From the NCBI GenBank assembly GCA_033297075.1, contig MU858198.1, positions 1 through 64,000 of the forward strand: a DNA stretch of 64,000 bases, written 5' to 3'. A model generated the notes under the pieces. The model saw only the letters and a list, made by a program, of their open reading frames with translations. It was not told where the DNA came from and ran no database searches. Position 1 is the stretch's first letter. Each line of letters opens with the position of its first letter. The stretch is from Rhypophila decipiens (Eukaryota > Ascomycota > Sordariomycetes > Sordariales > Naviculisporaceae). The translations under genes and the position numbers were made by a program. This document shows, one piece after another, positions 22,697 to 35,176 of this stretch.

Positions 22697-22745
22697 GTAA
22701 AGTAAAGTAAGAGTACGCGTACGGAGTCCCCTTACTTTACTTTAC
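22697..22745. repeat. Perfect 15-bp inverted repeat with GTAAA units
   Basis: GTAAAGTAAAGTAAG (22697-22711) and its exact reverse complement (22731-22745) flank a 19-base loop. The loop itself contains the palindrome GTACGCGTAC. It could be a MITE-like remnant or a hairpin. Confidence 0.85.
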
Positions 22746-22800
22746 CCCTATTCTAAGATGCTCTAAATGCCTTGAATACCTTAAAAATAGAGCAGTAACT

Positions 22801-22853
22801 CCTAACCCCAACCCTAAACACCAGCCTATTTCCAGGGTTAGGGTTAGGGTTAG
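22801..22853. repeat. Facing telomere-like repeats
   Basis: CCTAACCCCAACCCTAAA (22801-22818) is followed after 15 bases by three units of AGGGTT ending in AG (22834-22853). The TTAGGG unit is the usual filamentous-fungal telomere repeat. The two tracts are inverted relative to each other. Confidence 0.85.
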
Positions 22854-23309
22854 ATATAGAAGTAGCTAGTCCTAAAATAGAACTAAATACCTATATTTTG
22901 GAACGGTGATATCGAGAAGATGTGCGGCGAAATCCTTTGGGCAAAACATTTCAGCTCAAAAGTTCGTCGAGCTCTTTCCAGTATCCCGGCAAGGCCATCG
23001 GAAATTTCTTATTCCGTCCCAGCAGTCATGAGGGAGCAGAGGATTCTGCAGCGACGCGAAGAAAACCGCCCTGGAAAATGCCTGGCCATGCTGGCATACC
23101 AATCGGGAGGCGACAGCATGCATGTGCATGGCTGTGTCTGCCTGTGTGCAAAGCCTCAGCTCTGATGGCGCTTTCGGTGATCCCTGCCTGTGTCACCATG
23201 CAAATGTGTGGCAGGCCAGACCGTCGTGACTTCGGTTCGCTTCGTTTATTTTTCTCTCACACATATGTCAACTGGAGCCGACAACATCGAACGCAACCGC
23301 TGAAAGAAC

Positions 23310-26300
23310 ATGGACACCTATTATCCGCCCCTTAAACGGCTTGGAATTCCAGATCTGTTGGAATGGGAAACGGGCGACAACAAGCGCGCAAGACTGGGGT
23401 TTGGGGTGGAGTCGTTCGATTTGGCACAATCGCTCGAACTTCCTCAACCAAAACAGTACCCTGACAGCCAAATCCAACTGGCTGAGTTAGACTGCGCCTT
23501 CGGCAGTTTCTCCCGAGTGTTAGACGATTGCTTGGGACATCCTGATGTGTGCATGAGTGATGAACATGCACCATGGGAGGACCAGCATGTCGATCTTGAC
23601 CACGACTTGCAGTTGTCCGAGCCTCTAGTCGGGTTGGTCTGTTTTGGGATGGTAGGTATGATTTGCTTAGGTCTGTCCACTGGGTTCTAATATATCTTCT
23701 ATATGCAGATATGCGATTCAAAAGGGCTTTTACTGGACGACCCAACAGCTGTCGAAACGTCCGGGCTGCTCTCCCTCGCCGCAAATCGGGACGCCTATGA
23801 GTTGCGCCTAGTCTCCCGAGTCAATGGTACTTTTCTTCAATTTGACTCGGGCGCGGAGGTTGATATTGCGGTCCTGGATCAGACGACCGCTCATGCTCTC
23901 ACAGCAGTCGGCAAGGTTTCCGGGTGTGAGATCGATCTTTTGCTGCCTGGAACGGAGCTTCGGGGCTTGCGCAGCAAGTTCAAAACTGGGACGAAAAAGA
24001 TAGAATTTGTTGTTTCGGCTGTCTTTTACGGGCCCTCGGAAGCAGTGGACGAGGTTGGACGGCTTCTCTGCAAAGCCCGACTTTATCTGCAGGATCCGAC
24101 ATACCTTCGCCCTGGAGTGTCAGAATACAACAACCCCCACAGACTGAACTTGGGAGATTACAGCATGATAGCCCCCAAAGCTGACGCCCCCTTGGCGGTG
24201 AACGACTGTGTGCAAGAGGTTGAGACAATCTTGAAGAATCTTGGTCACCACGCCGAGTTGGAATCAGACGCTGCGACAAGCGGCATCGTGACAACAAAGC
24301 TCAACACGTTAGTGCCAAAATACATCTCACGATAGAAATCCACTAACAGAATTGCAGTCATCAAGTATCGGGTGTCAACTTTGTTGCCCAACGGGAAGGA
24401 AGAATCCCCTCCCGCCTTTCATCGCTATGGCACGAGAAACGCATCAACAACATTCAATGGTCCGTGTAATCTCCAAACTACCCTCTATTGCTTGTCGGTG
24501 AGCTTACAGCAAGGCCCTCTAGCTATGAGCACATTATTACCGGTGCCAAAAGGTCACGACCAGAAGATGAAGCATTTGGCGGGATCTTGGCGGACGAAAT
24601 GGGGCTTGGCAAGACTCTGACAATGCTGGCCGCGGTTGCCGAGAGTGTCCCAGCGTCCGATGCGTTCCGCCGCGAAAACAGCTTGACGGCAAGGCCGCAA
24701 TCGGGAGCTACTCTTGTGATTGCACCTTCAGCACGTAAGTGCCAGCTTCTCATTCGTGCTGGGGAAAAACCCTACACTGCTAGCCAGCCCGCTAACTACT
24801 GTCGTCTAAAAGTTGTTCTCGAAGAGTGGTTGTCAGACATTCAGGAGTGCGTGCCTATTACTGGGTGAATTCTCGACACTTTTTATTTTCTGACTGGTAC
24901 CCTAGTCACCTCATTTCGCGACATCTGCGGATTCTCACGCACCACGGGGGCTCCAAGGCCAAGACAGCAGAGGACCTCCTCGAGTACGACATTGTCTTGT
25001 CCACGTATGCGACTTTAGCAACCGATCTCCGCGGAGGCGTCGCGGTGCTCTACCAAGTGACCTGGTTCCGCGTTATCTTGGATGAAGGCAAGTCCACACT
25101 AGCACTCTATCATCATGTCACCCAATTAGCCTGTGAAATACAAAGTTAGGGTGTCTTTGCTTATACAGATGCAGCTCACTATATTCGACACGACCAAACT
25201 CGACAGTTTCAAGCTGCAGTCAATCTCTCAGCCAAGTTTCGCTGGTGTCTGACAGGAACACCAATCCACAACAGCCTCACAGATCTAGGGTCTCTCATCA
25301 GCTTCCTTCGAGTTCCCCTGCTCAATCGCAAAGCCGAGTTCAACAAACACATTGTCAAACCAATAGAAGAAAAGGGCAGGAGTAACTCTGCTGATAACCT
25401 TCGCCTCCTTCTTCATTCTATGTGCTTGAGACGGACTAAAGAGCTTATCAACATACCGGAACCGAAAGAGATCACATACGATGTACGCCTGTGTGATGAG
25501 GAGAGAAGCCTCTACGATATGGTGAAGGAGCAGGCAAAGGCTCGGGTGGAGGATGATATATCCAGTTCAAATAGTTCTGGGACTGGAAAGATTGTCCTAC
25601 AGACGGTGATGCATCTGCGCCGGATCTGCAACCACGGGACCATGGACCGCGACATCCAAAACTCTGTCATTGGCGATGACACGAGTGAGAACGACAATGT
25701 GGCGGGCGCGGTGTTCTGCTCTGACTGCGAATGCGAAATACTCGATGCAGGGCGGCGAACGCCAGACGGCAAGAAAACTCTATGTGCTGACTGTTACTGC
25801 GAATGGGAAACAAAGGCGCCAAAGTCGCGGAGGAAAAAGGGAGGTTTACCGGCCGAAGCTGACAACCATCTTGACCTAACAGGGCATTCCACCAAAGTTT
25901 CTTTGCTGGTTCAAGATGTGGACCAGCACCGGAATTCGGACAAATGGTGCGTATACCGTATTCTGGCCAACTCTCTTTTCTTGTCGTCCCGCCATCATAT
26001 CCTTGGCTAATCACATCTACTGTTGTAAGTATCATATTTTCTTCGTGGACCAGAACACTCGACATCGTCACCCACGCTCTAAGCCAGAGAGAGATACCGT
26101 TTCGACGCATCGACGGAAATACGAGCACAGCCGAGAGAACAAAAACCCTGGCGGCTTTTCAGACAGACAAAAACTTGGTAGCATTGGTTATGACACTTGG
26201 TACCGGCGCAGTAGGGTAAGACCTCACGTCTGGTGACATCCTGGGCCTCAGCTTATCGACCTAGCTAACGAGCGATCCAGCCTCAACATCACAGCAGCCA

Positions 26301-26607
26301 CAAGAGTACACATCCTGGAACCGCAATGGAATCCATATGTTGAGAACCAGGCGATTGGTCGAGCAGTCAGATATGGTCAAAAGAGAGATGTGTGTGTTGT
26401 GCGATATATTGTCCCAGATACTATTGAAACCGTGAGTCCCCATTTCCTGTGAGCAGCAGAAGAGAACTGTCAAGCGCGACCAGTGAATTAACTCCACCAC
26501 AGTACATTCAAGACCGACAAAGGCATAAACTGTCCCTCTCCGGCATAGGTTTTGCGGATACCGCTGCAGATCATCTGAAGGCGCTTGGGAGTCTGCTGGT
26601 GGGTTAA
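23310..26607 (+). CDS. SNF2-family DNA-dependent ATPase (Rad5/ULS1-like)
   Basis: Ten exons (23310-23651, 23709-24307, 24358-24459, 24514-24734, 24813-24846, 24906-25087, 25175-25946, 26030-26215, 26281-26431, 26503-26607) sum to 2694 bases, or 897 residues. The helicase core is complete: Walker A in GGILADEMGLGKTLTMLAAV, a DEAH box with DE at the end of exon 6 and AH at the start of exon 7, motif III RWCLTGTPIHNS, then IIFSSWTRTLDIV, TLGTGAVGLNITAATRVHIL and the arginine-finger motif QAIGRAVRYGQKRDV. Between the lobes a short Cys cluster (CSDCECEILD...LCADCYCEW) replaces a full RING. Such proteins translocate on DNA during repair or chromatin remodelling in the nucleus. A reduced RING makes ubiquitin-ligase activity doubtful. 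Intron 6 uses a GC donor. Confidence 0.9.
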
Positions 26608-27002
26608 TTTGTCAGTTTTGTTGAAGGTAAGATGAGTGGGTGGAAAGATTGTATTGAAGATGAAAAGAAGAGAGAGATAGAGAGAGAGAGGCTCCTAGGG
26701 GGAGGGCTCTCGATATATATACATGGATGGCCTGTACCTAAAGACCGTATAGTTCAGGGCGTATGCCGTATTTCGTTCAACAAGTTTCATGCCTTATCTA
26801 TACCACTCGCAACACTGCTAGCTATATTCGTCCATGATTACGGATATTACGGGACTCATTATGAGCCAAGAAATATCAAGTGGGACGCCAATTAATTGTA
26901 ATTCGTATTATATCGGCTACTATTGTGTCATGTCAAGCGTTGACAAATATTCTCGTTCACGAGCAGAGAATTGATCATGTGGCCAGCCAAGCACCGCGTC
27001 AT

Positions 27003-30000
27003 TTATTCTGAGGCATCACTTTCCCCCTCCCCAAATAATTCGACAGATACGATGTCCGAGTCGCCTTCTTTCGCAGTGGGAATATCCGTAGTTTCTTCTT
27101 CTGCATTGCTTGTGGTGTCGTGGGGTAGGGCCTGCCGTGATTTCTCATACTCTTCCAAGAGTTTCTTTATATTCTTAAAGCCGCTGAAGTCTGCCAACTC
27201 CAAAGGCGACACCGGATGATACACCCTGCCACTAAGGATACCAAGGGCACGAAAATATGGCACTTTAAGGAAAATCTTTCTGTTAGTGTCAATGTCATCA
27301 CACTCGAGGAGTAGTTCCACAAGCTCCTCGTAACCATTTACGACGGCAATGATAAGCGCCGTGGCTCCACGCTGAAGATTTTTCCGGCTCGATTCAAGTC
27401 CACGATGATGGCATAGACAGCGTCGGTTGATGGATATTCGCTCTCTTGCATGATCCAGCAGCAGTTTGGCTGTCTCCTTCCTGTTATTTTCAACGGAATG
27501 GAGAAACGGCGTGTACTCGTCTGAGTCTGGGACGTCGATCGGAACATTGGAGTTGATGGCTCTCGAGACGACTTCAACGTCGCCAGCAATCGCAGCGTTT
27601 CGGAGCTGAGCGACGCTGATCAGCGAGCGAAAGATGTCGGGAGTCGTGTACGGCGCTAGTATATGTAGTACCGACTGATGGCCATTTGCAGCTGCTATGC
27701 TTGCCGCTGTGCCTTTCCCACTTTTGTAGTCGATCGTTTCCTGTGTGCAATGTTGCTCCTCCACCAAGAATCGAACGATGGCATCGCGGCCTCCTTCCGC
27801 CGCTTCCATGAGCACTGTGCGTTTGTAGTGTCTGTGACCGGCGTCCAGCCCACAGTCCAGAACCAAAAACCGAATACAGCGAAGAAACCCATATTTCGCC
27901 ATCAGCTGCAGAAGCGAACGTTTCCGATTCGGCTTTACACTTTGACGATAATGCTCTAGTACCCTCAAGCACAGGGTTTCGTTCCGAGCAGGGAGATAAT
28001 GTGCTACTATGACATAGACCGCATCCACATCGGCCAACTTTGACGGCGAAGAGAATATCCATTCTTCCATATCTGGCCACCTCGACCGGCCAAGGGAGTA
28101 ACGCAATACTGCTATCTTTGCTAGTTCAATATCCTCAGAATTTTCAACCATGTATTTCAAGATGTCAAGGCGATTGCTTTTCCAGTTAGTCTTGAGGAGC
28201 CTTAAGCTCCGGAATCCGCCCACACCGATGGAGAACTTATGGTAATTCCGTGGTATTTCAAGAGATGCCAGAGGGATCGGTCCGTTGAACTGCTCAGCCC
28301 ATCTCTGAACTGCCGCGAGGTTTCCACTCTTTATGGCCGCTCCCACGTCGATAGACTTAGGATCATCAAGGACCGGAAACTGGACCTGAAAGCTATGATT
28401 CGCCTCATTGCTGGTATGACTGTTGTCGACGTGGGCCGCAAGTGATCTTGAATCGGTGAAGCCTGTAATTCCATGCGAACATCCATCAAACACACAAAAA
28501 AAGGCGCGGTCATGCTTGTTTTGATGGCAATCCCGCGCCGCCTTGTCGGGGAAACCCGTGTGAAAGTAATCACAATGAATGAATCGGCACTTGAAGAGAC
28601 CTGGCCCATGGTACTGTTGCAGTTGTTGCAATCCGGTCGAACCTTTCAGTCTCTGGGCGACCCTGTCAAGAGAACATCGCAGGCGAGGAATGAATAATTC
28701 TAGTCCCGACTGCGGATCCAGTTTCTGGTCATTGTTAATATTGCCAAATTCTTCCTTCCGCTTATTACTCCATCTCTTGGAAAAGTGCAGTGACCACATG
28801 TAGGCGGCCTGTGACAATGCATCGAGAAAGTCTTCGGTGCCAAACAAAGGACGAGCATCGAATCCTTTGGCGAAGCTTGGCGGGATACTTTTTGGGGCCA
28901 CCTTTTGGAAGTGCTGTCCAAGGAAGTGACGGATCTCCCTACCCAGCCCCTCCACGGAGACCGCATCAAGGTTGGTAGATTTGGTCACCAAGATGGTGAG
29001 ATGGTCCAGCCAATGTGAAGTGGCGTAATCAAAGAACGCGTAACATCCGTTTAATATGTTGTCCTCAACAATCTCATCCGACAGTGAAACGTCGACGCGG
29101 CCGACGCTCAGGTATACGAGGCATATTGTAGTGAGGTTGAGGTGTTCGGCGGCAAAGTTGACGTGATGGTTCGTCAGAAACCTGCAAGAAACCATCAGTT
29201 CATAGGACTTGGCTCGGGATTGGATTGGGAGTTGAAACTTACAGTCTGGCGGTTGAATGGACCAAGGTAACAATGCCACCGGGGGTCACTTCCAGCAACG
29301 ATCCGCAAAGGTCCTTCGGGCCGTCTTCGTCGGAAAATCGCCGGCCTTCGAAATCAATCACCCGATTGTCAAGGTCAAGGGAGACAGCTCCCTGGATTTC
29401 ATGCCAGCTCAGATCTCTCTGTGCAATGGCAACCCAGGAGAGAATCCGGATCGCGTCCCTGTACCTTTCGTCCTCCATGTCATGCCTCATGGATCGGAAG
29501 ATGCGGCCATATCTGTATATATGTGAATATTCCAGTTCAGATAGTATTAAATGCGGGAGGATTGACAATCAGCACATACGCCTCGTCCAGTTTTCCCAGC
29601 ACGCCTTGTTTTTCGTTGTCTTCACTGAGCCATTTGAGTTCCTCCCGCAGTCTGAATGCCTTGGATTGGTCATGTAGGTTCGCCATGACAAGTCTTGCGA
29701 ATTGGAACATACCTTGGACCATGCGATTAGACCAAGGTCAGAAAGCCAGGGGAGATGCATCGGCACTTACCATCTGCACGTTTAAGAACATTAGCAGTGA
29801 TGGACTTGGTACCCTCATCGAACTTGACAGAAGGATGTTTGGATCTGATCTTGGATTCCCAGGCTTCGCTGTAGGTCTTGATATCGGCGTAGTTATCGGA
29901 GGGAAGAATCTTAAGTGCCGGATAGCCTTTCAAGAGCCTGGAGGATTCACTGTCTTCTTGGCTCACGAGAAGGCACCTGACCAGGTTTGGTTCGACGTCG

Positions 30001-31452
30001 TCCACTTGATCGGCCGTGTCGGAATCTGAGCTGACGATTGACTGGATCCACGCGAAGATGACCCTTTTCTCCTGCTTGAGACATTCATCAAGACCGTCTA
30101 CTATGATGAACACCTTGTCGTGGCTGCGAACGACAACACGAAGAAGGTCTTTGGCAAGCTCAGATCGCTGCAGTGTCGTCTGCCCCTCTCTAGACATGAT
30201 TGCATCGATATACTCTGTTAGCGGGTCGTCATTTCGAGACAGTTGGTATAGTAGGTTCCTGGCAATGGAGATAAAGTCGTTTCTGTTCCGATTTCCGTCT
30301 TTGCAGTAAACGAACGCGAGCTTTGCGGCGCTCTGCCTCGCCGCTGCTTCTATGACGGTAGAAGCGAGAATCGTTTTCCCTACGAGTGTCAGTTATGAGT
30401 TCGTCGGGGTGTGAATTCTTATGACCCTGTAAAACATACCTGCCCCAGGGATGCCGGTTACCCATAAGATGGGGTTCACGTTCGCGCTCGGATCGAGCCA
30501 GGTCGTGACTAGATTCCTGCGTAAGATCCAACCTCCGGTGCCAGGATAACCTCGTCGCAATTCTGTATAGTGCTCTTGATCCGCCATCATGTCCTCGGGT
30601 GAAAGCCAAGCACGGACCCTATCTTGTTGCTGGCGTTTCGATTCACGCCTTTGCAACTTCAAGGCCTCATTTTGATCATTTGACAGTGCCGAAATCCTCT
30701 CAAGGGTGGTCAAACTAGCGTAGTTCTCCAAGAGCTTACGGTGCCGCCGCAAGTTGTTCATGGGCTCGGAGAAACGAGTACGGAAGTGGTTCCACGTCGC
30801 ATCGAAGATTGTTCGCCAAACTGGAATTGTCAATACAGACTCAATGACAACTGCAAGTACTAGGCGAGCTGCGCTTACATTTTTGCCGGAAGTAGGACAT
30901 GGCCTTTGCATGAAAGTCGAGAATGTCGCTGAATATCATCTCGAGGACGTTGTTAAGATGTCCATTCTCCCTCATCTCGAACAGGGGTTGATGATGTGCG
31001 AGGACCTCGAGCTGCTCTCCCATATCCTCATAATGATCAAGGAGGGCATCAAAGGCTTTGACATGATTTCTTGTGACTTGCAAAAGAAACTTCATGGGCC
31101 CCTAGTGGTGACTTTTGTCAGCAGTGAGGAGCCAGGGTTTGGAAATGAGAGAGTCAAGGCGACTTACCCAAACAAAAGCAACAAACTCGGATGCATTGAG
31201 AAAAACCTCGATGAGACTTTCGTACTGTTCCATTCCTTCCAAGAACTTCCTCAGTCTGTTCATGTTGCGCATCCTGACTTTGGATGCATGCTCGTCTTGG
31301 ATCTCCTTCATGGAGGACCTGAGGTCCGCAAGGTTGGCGAACTGGAATTGTTCGCTCTCCGATCCTTTCAGATGCTCGTCCTTGAATTGTTGGAGCACCC
31401 TCTGGAAGCTGGGCTCCCCATGGGCTGGGGGCGGGGTGTGCGTCCCAGACAT
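27003..31452 (-). CDS. STAND/NLR-like protein: DUF7708-NACHT-zinc finger-ankyrin
   Basis: Seven exons (31452-31168, 31101-30879, 30820-30440, 30379-29771, 29712-29580, 29512-29243, 29181-27003) sum to 4080 bases, 1359 residues. Residues about 10-250 form the helical N-terminal region (EFVAFVWGPMKFLLQVTRNH, FRTRFSEPMNNLRRHRKLL) typical of fungal NACHT proteins with DUF7708. The NACHT core has Walker A GIPGAGKT (about 291-298, split by an intron) and Walker B VFIIVDGLDEC (about 387-397). Paired C2H2-like fingers (CRFIHCDYFHTGF...) lie at about 831-890, followed by ankyrin repeats to about 1320 and an acidic tail. Fungal NLR-like proteins sense ligands through the repeats and trigger incompatibility or defence. 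The frame is open upstream to 31716 with only GTG, so a 5' exon is possible. Confidence 0.88.
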
Positions 31453-32246
31453 GCTGTGGTTTTGGGCCCACTTGCCAACAGTGTCGCCAAAAGACTGTCG
31501 ATCGTTGATGAGAAGATTTCCCTCAAGGTAGGCACGTCCGAGAGTGTGGAGTGTGGATGGTGGAGGAGATTCGAGTAAAAGTCGAAGGGAGCCGACGTCG
31601 GGTGCTGGGACACTTTCTGTTTCTGCCCTATCTTGTGCCTTCCGCTTTAGCACTTTGGGCTTTCGGTTAGGCGGACAGGCTCTGCGCAATACCCTCCCAA
31701 CTAGGCGCTGCGCCACCGCCTAATCGTCATCGTACCTAACCACGTGGGTACTGGTCAGATAAGAGGTGTCATAACCGGTAAAACGTTAATCGCACCAAGA
31801 CTAGCCGACTCGCTGAGTCTATGTACTGCAACAAGAGGAAGACTCTATCTCTATTACATTGGATAAATACGGTCTGTATTAACGGGTGGAGATTCGTAAA
31901 GAATGAATCCATTATCCAGTATTACAGTAACAATAATATGTGCATGATTTCTCACTCTTATACTTGTAAATCTGGTCCTAAAGTCAAGAACCAGACAACT
32001 ATCTATTACTTATAACAAGTTAATAACAAATATAGCATAAAATCAATGGAAACACAATAGATATACGTCCAGATAGGAGAAAATAATTATATTAGCATCC
32101 TTTAACATCGTGCAGCCTTCGAACTTGACTCAAGACCTGCATAAATCCAAATACCAAGCTGTCCAACACCCACGTAATGACCTTACAAGACCCCGTACCA
32201 AACAAAGCCCCTTGCTTGACTTTCCCCTCAGACAGACCCCGAAAAC
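31453..32246. other. Intergenic, AT-rich in its second half
   Basis: The part beside the NACHT gene is open in its frame and may include leader or an extra 5' exon. From about 31800 the sequence is AT-rich and without ORFs of note. Confidence 0.45.
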
Positions 32247-33782
32247 CTAACTATCAAACAACGGCCCATAAGCCAAAATCCCCCTCATCTCCAGCTCCAA
32301 AACAAGCCTCTTCGTAGTAGCAGGATTACTAACAATACAAACCGCCTCGGCCCCAAAGTCTTTATACAAGCCTAGCACAACGGGCAGCATATCCTTCCGT
32401 CCCCCAACCAGCGTCGTATCCAACACTACCGGGTCTTTATCCATGATTCTAACCAAGTCCATCGTCCTCTCCCCATACGTCTTGACAGGATCTCTAGTCT
32501 GCCAGACTACCCGCATTTTTGGCCTCGCTTCGTCGTCTAGCCCGATGAAGGAAAGACAGGGACCGATTCCACTCCCTGTTGTGACTACGATTAGACGGGA
32601 AAACATCTTCATCACGTAGCCGAATCCGAATACTAGGGTGCCGCGTTTGTAGAGGGTTGTCGGGGCGGTGGTGATGGTGTCGCGGGTCCAGTCGCCTGCT
32701 TTACTGACCAACACTGAGAACTCGCTCCCGGGGGTGTCGTGGGAGTCTGTGAACCCCGCAAAGGAGTGCCAGTCTTTGAGGGGGTGTTTGGCTAGGCTTA
32801 TTCCCTTGCCGTAGGGTAATGGGGTGTGGTTAAAGTGTAGCCGGATTGCATGCTGAGAGAGGGGTTCAGGGTTTATGGTGATTTTTCGGAGGAAAAGCCA
32901 GGGGTGGATTGTGGCGCATGTTAGGATTACGAGGATCCAAAAGGCTGGTAGGTTGAGGAGAAATTGAGATGTTGAGGGGGTTTGCTTGGCGAGGAAGAAG
33001 AGTAACGCCCAGAATGTGAGGAGGAGTAACCAATTTGCGAAACGGTGGGTTAGTTCGAATATGTCGTGGTGTCTTGCGCGGAAGGGGGGGTAAGCTACGG
33101 CTATGATGAGGAGGAGGATTGCGAGGACGAGGTAGATTAGGGATAGGGCGGCGATCGAGATTGCTGTTCTTTCGGGGCTGGAACTTGTCAAGGGGCGGAA
33201 GAAGTCGAGCGAATATAGAACAACAAAGGCGATATACCAAACTAGGGAGGCCACGCCTGTGCCGGAGTGCACGCCGCCAAAGTGAAAGATCTTGACGGCT
33301 AGTCGGCGGAAGAAGAGCGGCGCTGTTCGTGGGATGCAGCCGAAGATGTGGTACAGGGTGTTGATGACGAGAGGCTGCCTGGCTAGACCACAGACGGCGA
33401 GGTTGATGGCGCTGGCGTTGATCAGGTCTAGCGCCGTGGTATCTCGGCCGCGCTGGGCAAGGAGGACGATCAAGGCGATCGAGTTGCCGATGAAAGCTAT
33501 GGTAAAGAGGCGGCGATAGATGTTGAGGATCTTGTAACGAACGATGCCGATGTTCTTTGGGATTTGGAGAGGAAAGTCGGTCGAGGTGGCTGCTTCGAGG
33601 TCGGGGTATGTCGTTGTTGTTGGGCAGACGGCAGATGTCGTTCTTGTGAGAGCCTTCTCCTTTTCATTGTCTATGGATGAAGTTGACGAATTGGACTTGC
33701 GGTGGTGGTGAGTGCGCTCTGGCGCTGTCGTAGTACTTGAGAGAGGCGGGAGAGCCTCGGAGTCGGAGGGACTTGTCGCCAT
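32247..33782 (-). CDS. Ferric-reductase-like multi-pass membrane protein
   Basis: Single exon, 511 residues. A Ser/Thr-rich cytosolic N-tail of about 75 residues precedes roughly six membrane helices (RLFTIAFIGNSIALIVLLAQ, SLVWYIAFVVLYSLDFF, IYLVLAILLLIIAVAYPPF, WLLLLTFWALLFFLAK, FWILVILTCATIHPWLFL). A soluble C-terminal domain shows GYVMKMFSRLIVVTTGSGIG and MRVVWQTRDPVKTYGE, resembling the FAD/NAD-binding half of ferredoxin-reductase-type oxidoreductases. Fungal proteins of this layout occur alone or as tails of NRPS-like enzymes. The regular pairs of heme-ligand histidines of true ferric reductases are not clear, so electron transport to iron is uncertain. Confidence 0.75.
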   Translation of the reverse strand: MATSPSDSEALPPLSSTTTAPERTHHHRKSNSSTSSIDNEKEKALTRTTSAVCPTTTTYPDLEAATSTDFPLQIPKNIGIVRYKILNIYRRLFTIAFIGNSIALIVLLAQRGRDTTALDLINASAINLAVCGLARQPLVINTLYHIFGCIPRTAPLFFRRLAVKIFHFGGVHSGTGVASLVWYIAFVVLYSLDFFRPLTSSSPERTAISIAALSLIYLVLAILLLIIAVAYPPFRARHHDIFELTHRFANWLLLLTFWALLFFLAKQTPSTSQFLLNLPAFWILVILTCATIHPWLFLRKITINPEPLSQHAIRLHFNHTPLPYGKGISLAKHPLKDWHSFAGFTDSHDTPGSEFSVLVSKAGDWTRDTITTAPTTLYKRGTLVFGFGYVMKMFSRLIVVTTGSGIGPCLSFIGLDDEARPKMRVVWQTRDPVKTYGERTMDLVRIMDKDPVVLDTTLVGGRKDMLPVVLGLYKDFGAEAVCIVSNPATTKRLVLELEMRGILAYGPLFDS

Positions 33783-35176
33783 GACTGTTGATGCTCTTTT
33801 CTAGACGTCGAGAATTCCTTCAAGTCGATGGGTCTTGTAGACAGACAGTACCGTGACTGTTGTGTCGCCTCTTTGGCACTTCAACAGTTGGAGGTCAGTA
33901 GGCAAGGTATGGTAATGTGATTCCACCGTAGGACCAGCAGGGGAGGGTATCTTGGTATCTATAATCTATGAGTCCAAGGAGGACCCAAGGGTCTGGTTCT
34001 CAATGCTATGGGGTACCATGTCACCCCGTCAAGGCTTACCGTCAGATCGGGTACATGCGGAGGAGACCGAGAGCGGGAGGGTGCCCGTTGCCTGGTCTAG
34101 CCATTTACATATCGATGGTTGCCCGGTGTCTCTGGTGATGAATCCGTCATCCGTCTATCATGTACATGTTGGTAAATCCGATTGGCCGATATCCAAGTAC
34201 GAGCCACATAGGGTGGGATTTGAGCAGCTATTCAGATTAACCCGTAGCTATGTTGGCATCAGCGATGGCCAGTTTAGGATGACGGCACGAGCAGCTCGAT
34301 AAATCAGGTCAAGATGTAGCCAATCCGGACATGGGTATGCGGAAAGAGATAGTCCGGATGATGGAATTGCTGCAGATGAAAGACATGTATGCAAGAGAGC
34401 TACTGCTTTTGGGATGAATCCTCTTGATGCATGAGAACTTGCGGAGAGTCGGAATCGTCGGTGAACAGACCTTATCGCTGATCGGATCTTATCGGTCCAA
34501 TAGAGTCATACCTCAGCATAGAGCCCAAGTCAGCTTTTAACGCACTTTTATAGAAAGATACACAACACACCTTGAAGTGAGACGGACCGGCTTACCTCTT
34601 GCAGAAAGACTAGCCCTAATGCAAGCCGAATTCACTGGGGGACATGACGGAATGTGATCATTACCCCACCATCCATCTCAGTCAATAATGATCCTTCTCG
34701 GTCGACGGCTGGCCAGGACAGCCTGCTATTGGTCGAAGTCATCTCAAATACCGGCGACTATCCAGAAGAGTGTGACACCTTCTGGAATATAAGAATTTGG
34801 AATTCCAAATAATGGGATCTTGTTGTGTTTCAAGATCACGTGGGGTTGAGCTCTCTCGATGCAACTCGGCATGGAATCTCGGCAGGCAAACCGGAGTAAG
34901 TTGGGCTCGGAGTTATTTCTGACACTTGGTGCTGCAGTTGTGCATTAGGCTCCGGGCTGCTTCGGACATGATGATGCTCCGCGGATGGCGATATGTGCGG
35001 AATCATCTGGACATAACAATATAACTGAATCACAAGACATATTATTGCCGGCTTGAGGAAACAGAACGCTCTTCGTTATTCAGTTTGTTTTATATTCAGT
35101 TTGTCCCACTGAACCCTAATACCACCTTAATAAACAGAACTCGCATCTGAATGCATATGTCCCATGCTGTTGCTAA
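33783..35176. other. Intergenic, no supported gene
   Basis: This is 1.4 kb between two minus-strand genes. A 116-codon frame at 33952-34302 has no motif. Near 35080-35110 TTCAGTTTGT occurs twice in direct orientation. Nothing else is recognised. Confidence 0.45.

Larger units (their letters stand above)
21908..23309. other. Repeat-bearing intergenic region
   Basis: There is no supported gene. It contains a 15-base C run, a perfect 15-bp inverted repeat and facing telomere-like repeats, each annotated separately. The stretch 22530-22600 also repeats ATTTGAC/AATTGAC units several times. Confidence 0.6.

Noticed and set aside
31453..31716. Upstream extension of the NACHT protein
   Set aside because: The frame is open but its only start is GTG. 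I kept the ATG at 31452 and noted a possible 5' exon.
35079..35110. Two direct TTCAGTTTGT copies as an insertion-site duplication
   Set aside because: The copies are only about 20 bases apart and nothing element-like lies between them.
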